The notes under the pieces were generated by a model. That model had not been told where the DNA came from, did no database searches, and worked only from the letters and a program-made list of their open reading frames with translations. Both the position numbers and the translations under genes were made by a program. Of a stretch of DNA of 64,000 bases, positions 47,706 through 58,787 are shown piece by piece; positions within the stretch are counted from its first letter, which is position 1; each line of letters opens with the position of its first letter. Origin of the DNA: Cannabis sativa (Eukaryota > Streptophyta > Magnoliopsida > Rosales > Cannabaceae); the NCBI RefSeq assembly GCF_029168945.1, contig NC_083604.1, positions 44,883,686 to 44,947,685 of the forward strand. Reading direction: 5' to 3'.

Positions 47706-48256
47706 TCAGTACTCAACCTGAAACAATAACATCAGACCAATGAATACTCAACTCAACGATCAATAAATGAAATCAAGCAAATGTATAAATTTACAAAGAT
47801 GACGATAATTTACGGGCAATAAATCATCAAAATGTCATTAACCTAGATATCCAATCACTAATTAACAAATAAAAAACCTTTCAAATGAATGACATTCTTA
47901 AATATATAATGATTCCCACCCAAATATAGAAATATTATTTTTAGTAAGTTTGAGACAATTGAATGGAAAACAAAACAATCACCACTTAATCATCGAAAAC
48001 AAAAACAAAAAATCTAAAACCACAAAAAAAAATCGAGCTGAAACATGGCATTGTATATACATATACGGGCGGACCCACATTGTAGCGACCCCTGAAAAAA
48101 AAAATCGAGAAAAAAATGTATATGTATTTTAATTAGTTAAAACATATATTTGTATTAAAAGATGATATTTATATACATAATAGTAACCTTGGTGTAATGG
48201 TTAAGGTAGTTGGTAAACAGGTTAGAGGGTAAAGGTTCAAATCCCACTAACTACAG
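47706..48256. other. Upstream region of the ligase pseudogene
   Basis: AT-rich DNA that probably includes former 5' UTR intron and promoter. A SINE-like tRNA-related head lies at its end (48183-48252). Confidence 0.4.
48183..48256 (+). mobile_element. tRNA-derived SINE-like head
   Basis: An A box like TTGGTGTAATGGTTAAGG (48190-48207) and a B box GGTTCAAATCCC (48234-48245) are spaced as in plant tRNA-derived SINEs. It lacks a closed acceptor stem, so it is not a functional tRNA. Confidence 0.5.
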
Positions 48257-48912
48257 AAAATTACACAAAAAAAATTGTGGAGATCCATTAAAGATTCCCA
48301 ACAGAGAGTGTCGGAGCATAACACACCGCACCAAATCCCCTCCTCCTCCTATTCTTCACCGCCATTATTCTCTTGTTTCTAATGGAAAATCTGAACTAAA
48401 ATCCAAAACAATAACAACACAGTTACGAATTGAGAGACAAGAAGATACAGTTTCAAAAAAAAAAAAAATAGATATGAAATTGCTCGTAGATTACAAACCT
48501 AAGAGGATTATACAACCTGAGCTTGCTCAAACTCAAGTCGATAATTCAAATACAACAAAGATATCGAGCTGAAACGTGGCATTATACATACACATATACA
48601 AAAAGAGATGGAGAGAAAATTACACAGAAGAAATTGTGGAGATCCATTGAAGATTCTGAATAGAGAATGGCGCAACATAGCACACCGCACTCGATCATTT
48701 CCTCCTCCTATTCTTCACCGCCATTATTCTCTCATTTCCAATTGAAAATCTAAACCAAAATCCAAAACAATAACAACACACTTACGACTTGAGAGACAAG
48801 AAGATACAGTTTCAAAAAAATTAAGATGTGAAATTGCTCGTAGATTACAAACCTAAGAGGATTATACAACCTGAGCTCGCTCAAACTCGAGTTGATAATT
48901 CAAATACAGTTC
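48257..48912. repeat. Two ~300-bp copies at a 359-bp period
   Basis: The block from 'aaaattacaca' at 48257 to about 48550 recurs from 48616 to 48912 at ~90% similarity by eye. A further short copy of the joining segment ('cgagctgaaacatggcatt') lies at 48033. The blocks include 'ttcaccgccattattctc' and sit upstream of the ligase fragment, perhaps as duplicated 5' UTR. Confidence 0.85.
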
Positions 48913-49152
48913 AATGGCAATATGGGTTTGTGTTTGAGGTTGAAGAATGACGATAAACTATTTTCTCGTAGAATTTGAATATAAGCCAATCACAATATAG
49001 GGTTTGGGTTTGAGAGAGAAAATAAGAATCGCTATCACACTCCGTTAACTCTCTGTTAGTTATTATTAAAAAGAAACAAAAACGTTAAAAAAGATCGTTA
49101 AACCAAAAATTCTGTTAGCTAGCTACATTTTATATAGAAATATATATATATA

Positions 49153-49851
49153 TCTTTATATATTAAAAGTGCCTATCTAACGGCATTTCTTGGTTTAACA
49201 GAATATACTTAAAAGTAAAAGAATATTCTGTTAAATTTAACTTTGATCTAAATAAACCCAATAAAAAATTAAATAATCTTTTAAATATTAATAATTTCTT
49301 TTTAAATTAAAAAAATCATCTTAGCCACATATATCTCTAACAAACCTATCTTGGGAGAATATTAATAATTTTTTTTTTTATTTTTAAAAAAGAAAAATCT
49401 TTATATATTAAAGTTAACCTCACGTTATCTAATGTTTTCTCTGGATAAGCATAAGAAGCAGAAATACCACTTAATACCACTTCTATCTTTGTGTGATTGC
49501 AGATATACCACTTATGTCATTGACCCACTTTTTAGCTTTATAAATGGAGATGTTCATATAATATTAACACTTTACAGAATATTTATAGATATAAACTTAC
49601 ATTACAATGCTATGTTAAAAAAAGAACTAAATAGAATAATCTACTACTCCAATAATAAGTTTATTTACAATTTTATAATTACACTAATATTATTTTTAAT
49701 ATATTATTAAATAATATTTCAAATATAAATATTTAATTTTTTCAAACAAAAAATTTGTAATCTTTAAAAATAAAATACAGTCACAATCTTAAAAAGACCA
49801 AAATCTTAAATAAAACTAGCAATACGTGGTTCGGCACGTATATTCACCTAG
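49153..49851 (+). mobile_element. Non-autonomous Helitron, 699 bp
   Basis: Begins A|TCTTTATATATTAAAAGTGC and ends with a hairpin (ACGTG..GCACGT, 49824-49839) followed by CACCTAG|T. The insertion site is A^T with no duplication. Its first ~250 bp and its last ~45 bp match the minus-strand element at 4692-5441. A second start-like word (TCTTTATATATTAAAG) at 49397 suggests a nested or rearranged copy. The ORFs inside are AT-biased and not genes. Confidence 0.8.
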
Positions 49852-50083
49852 TATATATATATTTGCGTTTATTTGTGAAATAAAATTCCCTAGTTTTGTG
49901 TTATTGTCGATGATAATGGGCTTGGTCCACAGAAGTCGAATCTTTTTTTTTTTTTTTAATTATTTTTATTTTTATTCTATAAAAAGAATACAACAAAAAT
50001 ATAAGCAAAATAAAATAAAAATACATCGAATTTTGAAAGACTCTCTCATCTCAGCTCAGGAACAGGAATTCATTTGCTGAGAA
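49852..50083. promoter_or_regulatory. Promoter and 5' leader of BOLA2
   Basis: The ~230 bp between the Helitron end and the BOLA2 ATG must hold its core promoter and leader. A Helitron 3' end this close may have altered its regulation (inference). A poly-T run lies at 49943-49958. Confidence 0.45.
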
Positions 50084-52576
50084 ATGGGTGTTACAAAGGA
50101 ACAAGTTCACTCTACTTTGACCTCCAAATTGAGCCCTATACATCTTGTAAGCTTCTTAACTTTAAATTTATTTTCTGCTTATCAGAACTACCGTTTTTCA
50201 TCTTTAGTCTCATCTCGATACTGTTTTGTTCTCGTCCTAAGTTTTGAATTCGACATTTCTAGAAATTTGGATTGGATTCTGCTCAATTATTGAAAAATTT
50301 GAATGTTTAGGTATGTAATATCTTAGTTAGGGTTTTTATGTCCTCGTTTGGGACTTTAATTGTGTATTTATTTATGAGTACCGTTGTACTTTTATGCGTG
50401 GTTGACTCATTTTACTTTTCTCCTACCACCCTACCACTTACCCAATTGCATATGGTAAAATTTATGAAGAAAAGCATTAATTTTCTGATGCCCGTAAAGA
50501 TTATGGCTGAATTTGTTCTAAGTAAAATTGCAAGGCATAAACGAAGTTGCCAAAAGAATATTCAAGTCTTACATATTTTATCGATCAATATTTTTTCTTT
50601 TTTTTTTTTGATCAACTATTTAGTAGCAATAATGTGAAGGTTGTACTCTTAGAAGTAGAAGATTTGGAAAATATTGAAAGGAGTGTTAAACTCACTTCAC
50701 TTGCCCCCTTTTCTTTAAGTAAGAAGACTAAGACATGTGTTTTACTTTCCGCCTTCTTGAAACAAGCAAATAGAGATGTAATCATGTAAAAACTAGTTAT
50801 TATTAAAATTAATATGTAAAGAGGTTAGGTAATAGATCTATTCAGTTTTTTGTCTCCTTCAAATTTTAATTGACAAATTATTTATGTGTTTGTTAAAATA
50901 TTTAATAATTGATTTTATAAGAAGAATGACTTCACAGGAATGATGAAAAATGTGAATGACTGAATATATTGATTGCCAATTGTGTAAATAGATATGACAC
51001 ATCTTCACTAACTAAAACGAGAATAGGCAAGAGAGCTTACTGGCATTAGCATCACCTTATAGGATAGAGAGACAGTAAGGTATGAGTTTTGAAATGAATT
51101 AAGCAAGATTACATATTGATTTGTCCATGGCTCGTCCATTGATTAGTTGCCAGAATTGTATCACTTTCAGATTGAGTCTTGTCTCTTATATTGTTTTGTA
51201 GCTATCGAATAGTTGTTCGCTAAGCACTCACACTCCCAAGGTAGTGTTATTTAGAAATCTATCTAAACATACTATCATTGCATAAAGCTTCTCAACTTTG
51301 GTTTGAGGTAATAGGTGATTTGTTATTTTTTTGAATTACCAAGTGATCATTGGCACACTTGGTGCTTAATTGAGACTAAGAGTCTCAATACCAAGAGATA
51401 AGGTTCAAACCTTGATCTCATCTCAATTCCCAATTCCCCTCACCATTAGTCCAAACCTATTGACTTATTTTTTTTCTTTGAAACTAGGATCTCAGTCTAA
51501 CCTTATAATATTTTGGGACAAGAAAACTATAAAAATTACTATGTAGGTACCAAGTGTGTCTAACCCCTTATAATATTTGGGGACTAGAAAACTATAGAAA
51601 TTGCTATTTCTATATAGGTACCAGGTGGGACTCAAATGTCAGATCTTGTGCGAGCAAATTACATGCCTTGCCTGACCATTTGAGCTACCCCTCTTGGGGC
51701 TAGTAACTTATTTTTTGATTACTAAGTTATGCAGCAATAGCTATAACATTCAATTGAGACCCAATTAAGATATGACAAATCAACTTATCACTTGGCTGCC
51801 TAAATTTGGTATTATAAATGGGTATCACAACACTGTTCTTCAACTAAAAGACATTTATAAATTACAAATAGGAAGCGAATGTCATTATAACTTCTTGATT
51901 AAAATTTGAATAACATGTTGGCTTATTGGTGATGGCTCTCTTGTTACTAGCAATAAGTTGATGATAGAAATAAGAATGTAGCATCAATACTTGTTGCTAA
52001 GAATGAGTCCATGATAGAAAAGTTTCCCTTTTTCTTTTGAGTATGGTTTTTGTTCCTTCCTTTTTTCGGTAGAGATCTATCATCTTAAAGAATAATTTTT
52101 ATTCTTGATGCTTTCTTTTCATATGGGTGATTACTTCTCCTATGTAAATCCCTGTGCCTTTATTCAATTGTAACCTTTTTTCATTTGAAATTTATTCTCT
52201 TCTCTGTATTTTTGTTGTTTTCAGGAAGTAATCGATACATCGGGAGGGTATGCTCTTATTCACAAAGATATATGCTTATGTTTAGATTTCTAGTAAAGTT
52301 ATCCATTTCTCTTCTAATATTGTTAAAGAATTATCCTTTTTCTTCCGTGGTAACTTTTATTGAATGAATATGTTAATCAGATGCGGTGCAAGCTTTGCTG
52401 TTGAAATTGTCTCAGAACAATTTGAAGGGAAGAGGTTACTGGAAAGACATAGACTTGTCAATGGTGCTTTGGCAGAAGAGATGAAGGACATTCATGCCCT
52501 TTCAATTAAGAAAGCTCTCACGCCAGAGCAATGGAAACAACAGCAAGAGTCTGAAAATTCAAAAACTGCAGCTTAA
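50084..52576 (+). CDS. BOLA2: BolA2-type protein, three exons, 93 residues
   Basis: Exons 50084-50146, 52225-52247 (only 23 nt) and 52381-52576 join in frame with GT..AG borders. The product begins MGVTKEQVHSTLTSKLSPIH, then EVIDTSGGCGASFAVEIVSEQFEGKR, and ends HALSIKKALTPEQWKQ. This covers the whole BolA fold, including the conserved cysteine in GGCGASF and the helix-turn-helix region LLERHRLVNGAL with its conserved histidine. BolA2 partners monothiol glutaredoxins in iron-sulphur cluster handling in the cytosol and nucleus, and it lacks a transit peptide here as expected. Length is normal. Intron 1 (2078 bp) has taken SINE-like insertions. The gene looks intact. Confidence 0.95.
51340..51470 (+). 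mobile_element. SINE-like insertion in BOLA2 intron 1
   Basis: A TTGGTGCTTAATTGAGAC A-box-like word (51360-51377) is followed by a B-box-like AAGGTTCAAACC (51403-51414). A short imperfect direct repeat follows at about 51510-51620 ('gaaaactata..aaatt'). Confidence 0.35.
51610..51706 (-). mobile_element. SINE-like insertion in BOLA2 intron 1 (minus strand)
   Basis: On the minus strand the sequence reads GAGGGGTAGCTCAAATGGTC (A-box-like) and, further on, ATTTGAGTCCCACC (B-box-like). It resembles the plus-strand copy near 33016. Confidence 0.45.
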
Positions 52577-53219
52577 ATATGCTTTCTCATCACAACAAAT
52601 CAGATACACACTAAAACATGGTAGATCATAAGCACGAAATTGTTATGTTATATTGTTTTGTGCGAGGGCAGTGTCACTGAGCCCTCCTCTCACTCGCTTT
52701 TAATTGATGTTTCTATTTTTTTTAACAAATTGATGTTTCTATTTAAACCTCCTCTAACTTATGTCTTTAATTTTTACCCTCTTTTTTAAATTATATTATC
52801 TTTACCTATTTTTTTCATTTTTTATAACCAATTTTACTTCTATTACTTCACGATAATTTTCATTATTCTCTAATTAAAATTTTGTTTAAATTTTTTCACA
52901 TAATTTTCATTATTCTCTAATTAAAATTTTGTCTAAATTTTTTTACATACCTACCCATCTATCTACAAAGAATACAAATCTATTATGTTAAAATTTATAT
53001 GTTAATTATGTGAGTGTGTGAAGATAATTTGAGTACAATACTCATTAAAAGAAGTATATTTGAATTAAATTTTATTTGGAGGTAAATTTAGTTAATGTAT
53101 AAAAAAAGAGAGTATTCTTCAATTTCTCCCTATAATCTTTAGCATAATTTAGCCTATCATATTTTCAAAAAGTTTCGGTTTTACATAATTTATATTTTTC
53201 ATTATATTTATTTTAATAG
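52577..53219. terminator. 3' region of BOLA2 and AT-rich spacer
   Basis: This should contain the BOLA2 3' UTR and polyadenylation site. A short duplicated segment ('ataattttcattattctcta') occurs at 52851 and 52901. No other feature is seen. Confidence 0.3.
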
Positions 53220-54350
53220 GGTTAATGTTATTTTGGACTCTATATTTTACAAGTAGAATAATTAGTAATTTTATCCTCTGAACTTTTCACAATATTGATT
53301 TTGTTTCTTAAAATACACGATTTGTTAAGAATTTCTTAAACTTTTACATTTACAGAAAGTTATTTTGTTAGGTTCTGTCTCATTATTTTATTTAAATACT
53401 GACATGTATTTGTAAATTAGCAACTTTGTTACCTGAACTTTGATAACTATCAAATCGTACCCCCCAAAATAAAAATGACAAAGATTCAATATTTTTTTTT
53501 AGTAAATCTTAAAAAATTAATTTAGATCTTAAAAAATAATCTTTTGAATGATTAAGAAAATTAAAAAAGAAATTAAAATTTTTAAACTAATTAGGCGAAT
53601 TAAAAAATTATTTATTTTTTATAAAAGAATTCATTTAGATATTTTAAAATATATAAAAATTCAATTTTTGTAAAAATTCAATTTTACGGGAACAAACTTT
53701 AGTCTATTTTATTTTTCTCAAAAAATAAAGATTTGTTTAAGTAAACATAATATTTTCTATCTTAGTTTAATTTTTAACTTTTTTTAAAAAATAATTTTAT
53801 ATTTTTATTGAATTTTTAATTAGTTTTCTTTATTTGTTAAGATATAATTTTATAAATATAAATAAATATATTTTTTCTACAAAAAAATCTTAGTTTGTTT
53901 AAATTATATATTGAATTCTCAATAATTTTGGTTTAATTTTTTGAGATAAGTATTTATAAATAAAATAAACTTTGAAATTATTTTTTTAGAAATAATTTAG
54001 GTTTCTTTTAAGAAAATTTAATATTTTTTAATTAGTTTAATATTTTGTCATATTTTTTTAATAATTTTTATTATTTTTTTTTTCAAAATTAATAGAATAT
54101 AATAATTTTTAATTTTTTTTTTTAAGAAAATGAGGTAAAATTTTGTATTGGTAAAAGTTGAGTGAGTAAAAATATTAATTTTTAACTGTAAAAGAAACAA
54201 AACCTAACAAAAAGGGCATAATTATGTAAGAAATTTTTAATAAGCCATATATTTTAGGGGAAAAAATTAGGTAGTGTCGAAAGTTCAACGGGTAAAAATG
54301 CTAATTATTCTTACAAATATTATAAATTGGACCCTTAATTTTATTAAATG
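53220..54350. mobile_element. Foldback element with long diverged inverted repeats
   Basis: The left arm, from 'ggactctatattttacaagt' (~53233) through 'gttaggttct', is matched in reverse by the right arm ending near 54335, which contains 'aacctaacaaaaa', 'agttcaacgggta' and 'aattggacccttaa'. Arms are ~150-300 bp and diverged, with an AT-rich core of ~600 bp. No coding region is seen. Confidence 0.6.
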
Positions 54351-54620
54351 ATAAATTTGATCTAGTATTTTTAAAAATGGTACAAAATATAATCTGGGCT
54401 CAATTTTTGATTATTTTTAGTATGATTAACTTAAAGGCAATTTCTAGCATCAATGGATGTAGAAAATATAACCACTCTTATCGTAAAACCTCTAGATTAG
54501 GTTATTATTAATTTTTATTTTGATAAAAAAAATTAGCCCAGGGTACTATTTTGTACCGTTTTGGAAAATATAGGGGCTAGTTTGTTATTAAATAAAATAG
54601 AGGGTCCGATCGATAACTTT
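54325..54620. mobile_element. MITE-like inverted-repeat element, ~300 bp
   Basis: The left arm, with 'ggacccttaattttattaaa' and 'atggtacaaaatataatctg', is mirrored by the right arm, with 'ggtactattttgtaccgttt' and 'ttaaataaaatagagggtcc'. Arms are ~85 bp. It overlaps the right arm of the larger foldback element. Confidence 0.65.
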
Positions 54621-55292
54621 CGCAAAACACAAGATTTAAAATAGTATTTATCCTTTTTAATATTACTATAATAATATTTATTGATGAATTTTCGTCAACG
54701 AAGTTGTGGCCGGAAAATCATAGGTTTATGACGAAATGAAAGCAAATATTTAAGAACTTCAACCGAGTTGCAGAAACTTAATGAAGAAGAAGAAGTAAAA
54801 GTTTTTCTCGCTTCTCCAAATGCCTTGATTACAAAGATTTTCCAATCCTTTTTCAATTTTGAAAATAGGGTATTTATGGGTGAGCTCTATTGGCTCTCAT
54901 TTACAAGTTGGTACACTTGTGGTCCTAGGGAGACAGATAGGACGTTGCACTTTTGTAGATGACAGTGTGCAGGAGGTGGTCTTGTGCCAAGTAGTGACTG
55001 TTGGGTATCAAGCGGTCCCATCGTGCAAGGGTAGTGGTTGCAACATACCATTTTTGAAGATGTCAGAGCTTGCAGACGAGGTGCCTCCACTACTCATACG
55101 AGAGATTCCTCACAACTGTCCTCTTGTTCCACATCTTGTAGGTGGCGTGGTCATACCCTGACATGTACTCAACAACATGCATGCCTTGTCGTTTTGATTC
55201 TTCACCCAATAGTTTCCTTCCCAACACATAGAAAAATTTCACTAAGTGTTGATTACATAACTTGGCCGAGATGCTCTTTCAGGGATCGTCGA
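54621..55292. other. Probable old retroelement fragment
   Basis: The base composition rises in GC from 54880 to 55280, unlike the flanks. It probably belongs to the retroelement that resumes at 58190. No frame is long enough to identify. Confidence 0.3.
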
Positions 55293-56890
55293 TGTAATAT
55301 CCCAAAAATCTAATTATGATTAATTAGGGCATATTTTATAAAATATGGATTAATAAGAATATATTGGGTAAGATTATGATCTTACTAATTTAATTCTGTG
55401 AGAATTAGGGAATTTTGTCATAAATGATTAAATAAGTGTAATTAATTACAGAGATTTTGTTAGAATATGTGGATAACATACATAGTATTTTTTAAATGAA
55501 AATATTTTTTTAGGTCTAACAACCATGAAGGCCCAATTTGGGGCTAAAAATGTCACAACAGTATTTAATTGCAGAATTAGTGAAATCAGCAAGGTAGGTT
55601 GATTTTGGAATACTGGAGTATTTCGGGGTATTTAGTTATGACCAAAATATCCCTAGGGTTGGATTTGTTTAAGTAGTAAGGTGAGGGGTAAAATGGTCAT
55701 TTTGCCTAATTATAGTAATTTCCTAAAGTATTATTCTTTTGTTTCTTTGGTTAGTAATTAGAAGGCTGTAGATAGTGGGATAAGTTATAAAATTTTAAAA
55801 AACAACCATAGAGAAAGTCAAAGAAACCAAAACAAAAACAATCACTCTCATCCTTCTTCCTCTACCTTTGGCTAAGAAAAAAACCCAAAGCAAGACTAAG
55901 TTTCTAATTGTTTCTTTTCTGTCCAAACTCATCTATTCTCATCCTAGTTGTAGTTAGGAGGTGATTCAAGCTAATTATGAAGTTAAAGGTAAGGTTCTAT
56001 GTCCTCCTCTTCTTTTTAGTTATGGTATGGATAAGTTTAGTTTGGAAATTATGTTTGTTGACTGCTCTGAGTGTTGAAAAGGATTCGGAAGTGTTTCTAG
56101 GATTGGTTAGAAGTTGTTTGAGGGTTTACAATCATATTTAGTAGCTTTTAGAGGAGCATAATCGAGCTTGAGTTCTTGGAACTCATGCTTGGAGCTTTAA
56201 TGGCGAATCTTGTTTGGTAATTTGTTTTTACTTTCTGTGATTGGGTTATGCTCTATTGGTAGTATGTAACTGTTCTATAAAGTTTGGGACTATTTGGACA
56301 GGTTTGATGGGTGTTGAGAGCAAGCTAGGCTCAAGGTTCGTTTTCTGTAGAACACCGGTAGATCGATTTTCCAAAACTGGTCGACCATTTTTTTTGGGCA
56401 AGAAAACATAAAAATGGTCTGCCGTTTTGAGTGATGTTCGGGACCCCAATTTTTCTTGATGTTTAGGATATTTCCACGCTATTTATCGATAGGGAAACTT
56501 CTGGTTAGGAATTTAAAGACCTAGAATGGGTTAAGTCAAGTTGTTGATCAATTTACTGTTGTTGTAACTTAGGGCCAAAATTGGCCGGCGTTTCTCCATT
56601 GGGTTGACCAGCATGCATGAATCTGGAATTAAAGGTAAGAAAAGTACTATTTTACTACATAGCATGTCATGTGAAAATACGATTATTATTGTTTGTAAAT
56701 TGATTGTTATCGAGACTAACATACGGTGATTACCGTTATATGATGAAAATATATTCTTATTAGGAAATGATGAAAAGGTTGTCTTATTAGGCAATGGTGA
56801 AAAGATTGTCTTATTAGACAATGGTGAAAAGTCATGACTATAACTTATTGAACAACGCTCAATGAGTGGAACAACGCTCAATGATCCCGG
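55293..56890 (+). mobile_element. Truncated LTR of a Ty3-type element (plus orientation)
   Basis: Starts TGTAATATCCCAAAAA, as the LTR at 1224-4086 does on its own strand. It contains blocks shared with the other LTRs, including 'tatttatcgatagggaaact' (56479-56498) and 'gttgaccagcatgcatg' (56603-56619), then short direct repeats (56760-56880). It stops where the reverse-oriented LTR begins, so its 3' end is missing. Confidence 0.72.
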
Positions 56891-58189
56891 GTCCTATGTC
56901 ACGACAACAAAGCTCGATAAATAACTTATTCAAAACTCTAGAATAACCCTAACTTTGTAACCGGACATATCTAACTCCCCAGTGGTTCAAAATAATTAAA
57001 CATCACTAAAATATCCTAATCTAGGCTCTGAAAAACACCCTAAACAAAACAAGTTTCGAGGCTAAAAACCAGAGTTTTCCCCTACTGGCAAAACTGGTTG
57101 ACCGGTTTCATAGCACCTGTAAAACCGGTTAACCGGTTTCTCTGCTGGCAGAATCGGGAACTTTGGTTTTTCACGCCAAAAACCAACCAAATCTCCTCCA
57201 AACCTTTTCAAACTTCCCAGAACTGTTCAAAACCATAAATACAATGTATCCCATGCACCAATTTACAATAATTCATCCATTTAATCAAAATTACACACTT
57301 AAATGAAATCAAACAATAATCTTCACCTAAACCAATTCAAATCAAACAGCCACTATTTCTAACCAATTCAAGCTTAAACAAATTTTAAATCAAGCCTAAA
57401 AACACATTCAAAACTCACCTTAACATCTCAGCCCCAAAATCATTGAACCCTAACCCAAAACTCAACCTATATCATAAGAAATTCAAAGAGAAGGGAAATA
57501 AATCTTACCTCCAAGCTTGCACAACTTCTAAACCTCACTACTTCAACCAAATTCTGCTTGAAATGGAGTGAAAAATTTCTGGTTATGCTTATTCTCTAGG
57601 GTTGTTGAGAGAAGGGAAAAAGAAGAAGAGGCTTTCTTGGATTTTTGGTTCATTATTCTTATTTATCCCTATCTTGATAAACTTAATAAAATAAAATAAA
57701 ATAAAAAAAACATAATTAATTTAAGTTAAAGTTCAGCCTAAAGAAACACTTAAGGGAAAAATTCTAACATTACACAAAAATGACCATTTTGCCCCTCCTT
57801 AAAAACTTAAACTTAGAATAAAACCTTAGGGTAATTTAGTATTTTTCTACTCAGTCTCATCAAACCGTTAACTTAAAGTTCTAAACTAATTTGGTATAAA
57901 TCCACATATCACAACTTGATTACCATGACATTTTTGACCACCCTGTTGAGTTTCCATGGCCGCCGAACCCGAAAATATTTTATTTTGAAAATAGTATCTA
58001 CAACACCCCCATAATTCGATAAAATCTCCGTAATTAATAAATTACGCTCTATTTATTCATTTACTCATATTTCACTAATTAACTCGTAACTAGGTTAAGT
58101 GAGATTATAATCCTACTAAATGTCCACATAATCACATATTTAATAAAATACGTCCGATTAAATATCATTATATTTTTTGAGATATTACA
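56891..58189 (-). mobile_element. Truncated LTR of a Ty3-type element (minus orientation)
   Basis: On the minus strand it begins TGTAATATCTCAAAAAA at 58189. It carries the ACCGGT-rich cluster (57085-57160) and an 'aggggcaaaatggtca' block (57780-57797 in reverse). It ends near 56891 against the plus-oriented LTR. No matching target duplication flanks the pair. Confidence 0.72.
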
Positions 58190-58775
58190 AGTACCATGTG
58201 CATGAAGGGTTTCCCCTTGTGCGCTTGTTCCCACAAGGCCAGTTGGCACATGAGGATTGTTTCCAGCTCTAGCAAAAGCAGCTCTTGGAGGAGTTGTTCT
58301 GTTTCTAGATTCATAGGCTTCTCAGATTCATTGAGCAAGATTTGCGCTTCGCTGTTCTTGTTTAGCACGTTAATTCTTAACGTTTCTCCAATGTTCCATG
58401 AACCAGGTTTGAAATCGTTTATGTTACTTGTCAAGAGAATATTCCAGTAGTTGTTGCTGGCTAGCCACTATTTGGCTAAGTTGTTCAACCTGAGGATCGA
58501 CCTCTTTGGTGTCTTCTAGCTCCATACGTGGCTCTCCAAGTGCGATTCAGTCAAAGTTTTAGTACCACAATTTGGTGGCCCTGGGGGATGAGCTTTGTAG
58601 CTTGTTCTGAGGCCTCCACCTAGCATCTGAGATGCAGGTGTCATCCTATCACCAGTTCTAGTGACTGGTGTGCCCCTAGTGGGTTGGCCAGTTGTGGTGC
58701 TTCTTTCAACACTGGTTGATCTTGTTGCAACCTTCTTGATAAGTGTCTCGAGTTGTGGCTCTCAATGAAAGTACC
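58190..58775 (-). mobile_element. Leader and gag-like region of an older retroelement
   Basis: On the minus strand, downstream of a probable primer site near 58775-58758 (TGGTACTTTCATTGAGAG), the sequence is GC-richer. It reads in pieces such as 'TTTGQPTRGTPVTRTGDR' and 'PGSWNIGETLRINVLNKN', broken by stops. It is cut at 58189 by the LTR pair. The family is not identified. Confidence 0.45.
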
Positions 58776-58787
58776 ATAATAATTATG

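Noticed and set aside
48183..48256. Functional tRNA gene
   Set aside because: A and B boxes are present but the acceptor and anticodon stems do not pair; better explained as a SINE head.
49432..50080. Two ORFs of 84-92 codons
   Set aside because: One lies inside the non-autonomous Helitron; the other spans its end and the BOLA2 leader. Both are AT-biased without domains.
50338..50789. ORFs inside BOLA2 intron 1
   Set aside because: They overlap in two frames and have no domain. The BolA frame requires this to be intron.
58168..58434. Complete gag gene
   Set aside because: The frame is short, begins inside broken gag-like sequence and runs into the inserted LTR; only a remnant is supported.
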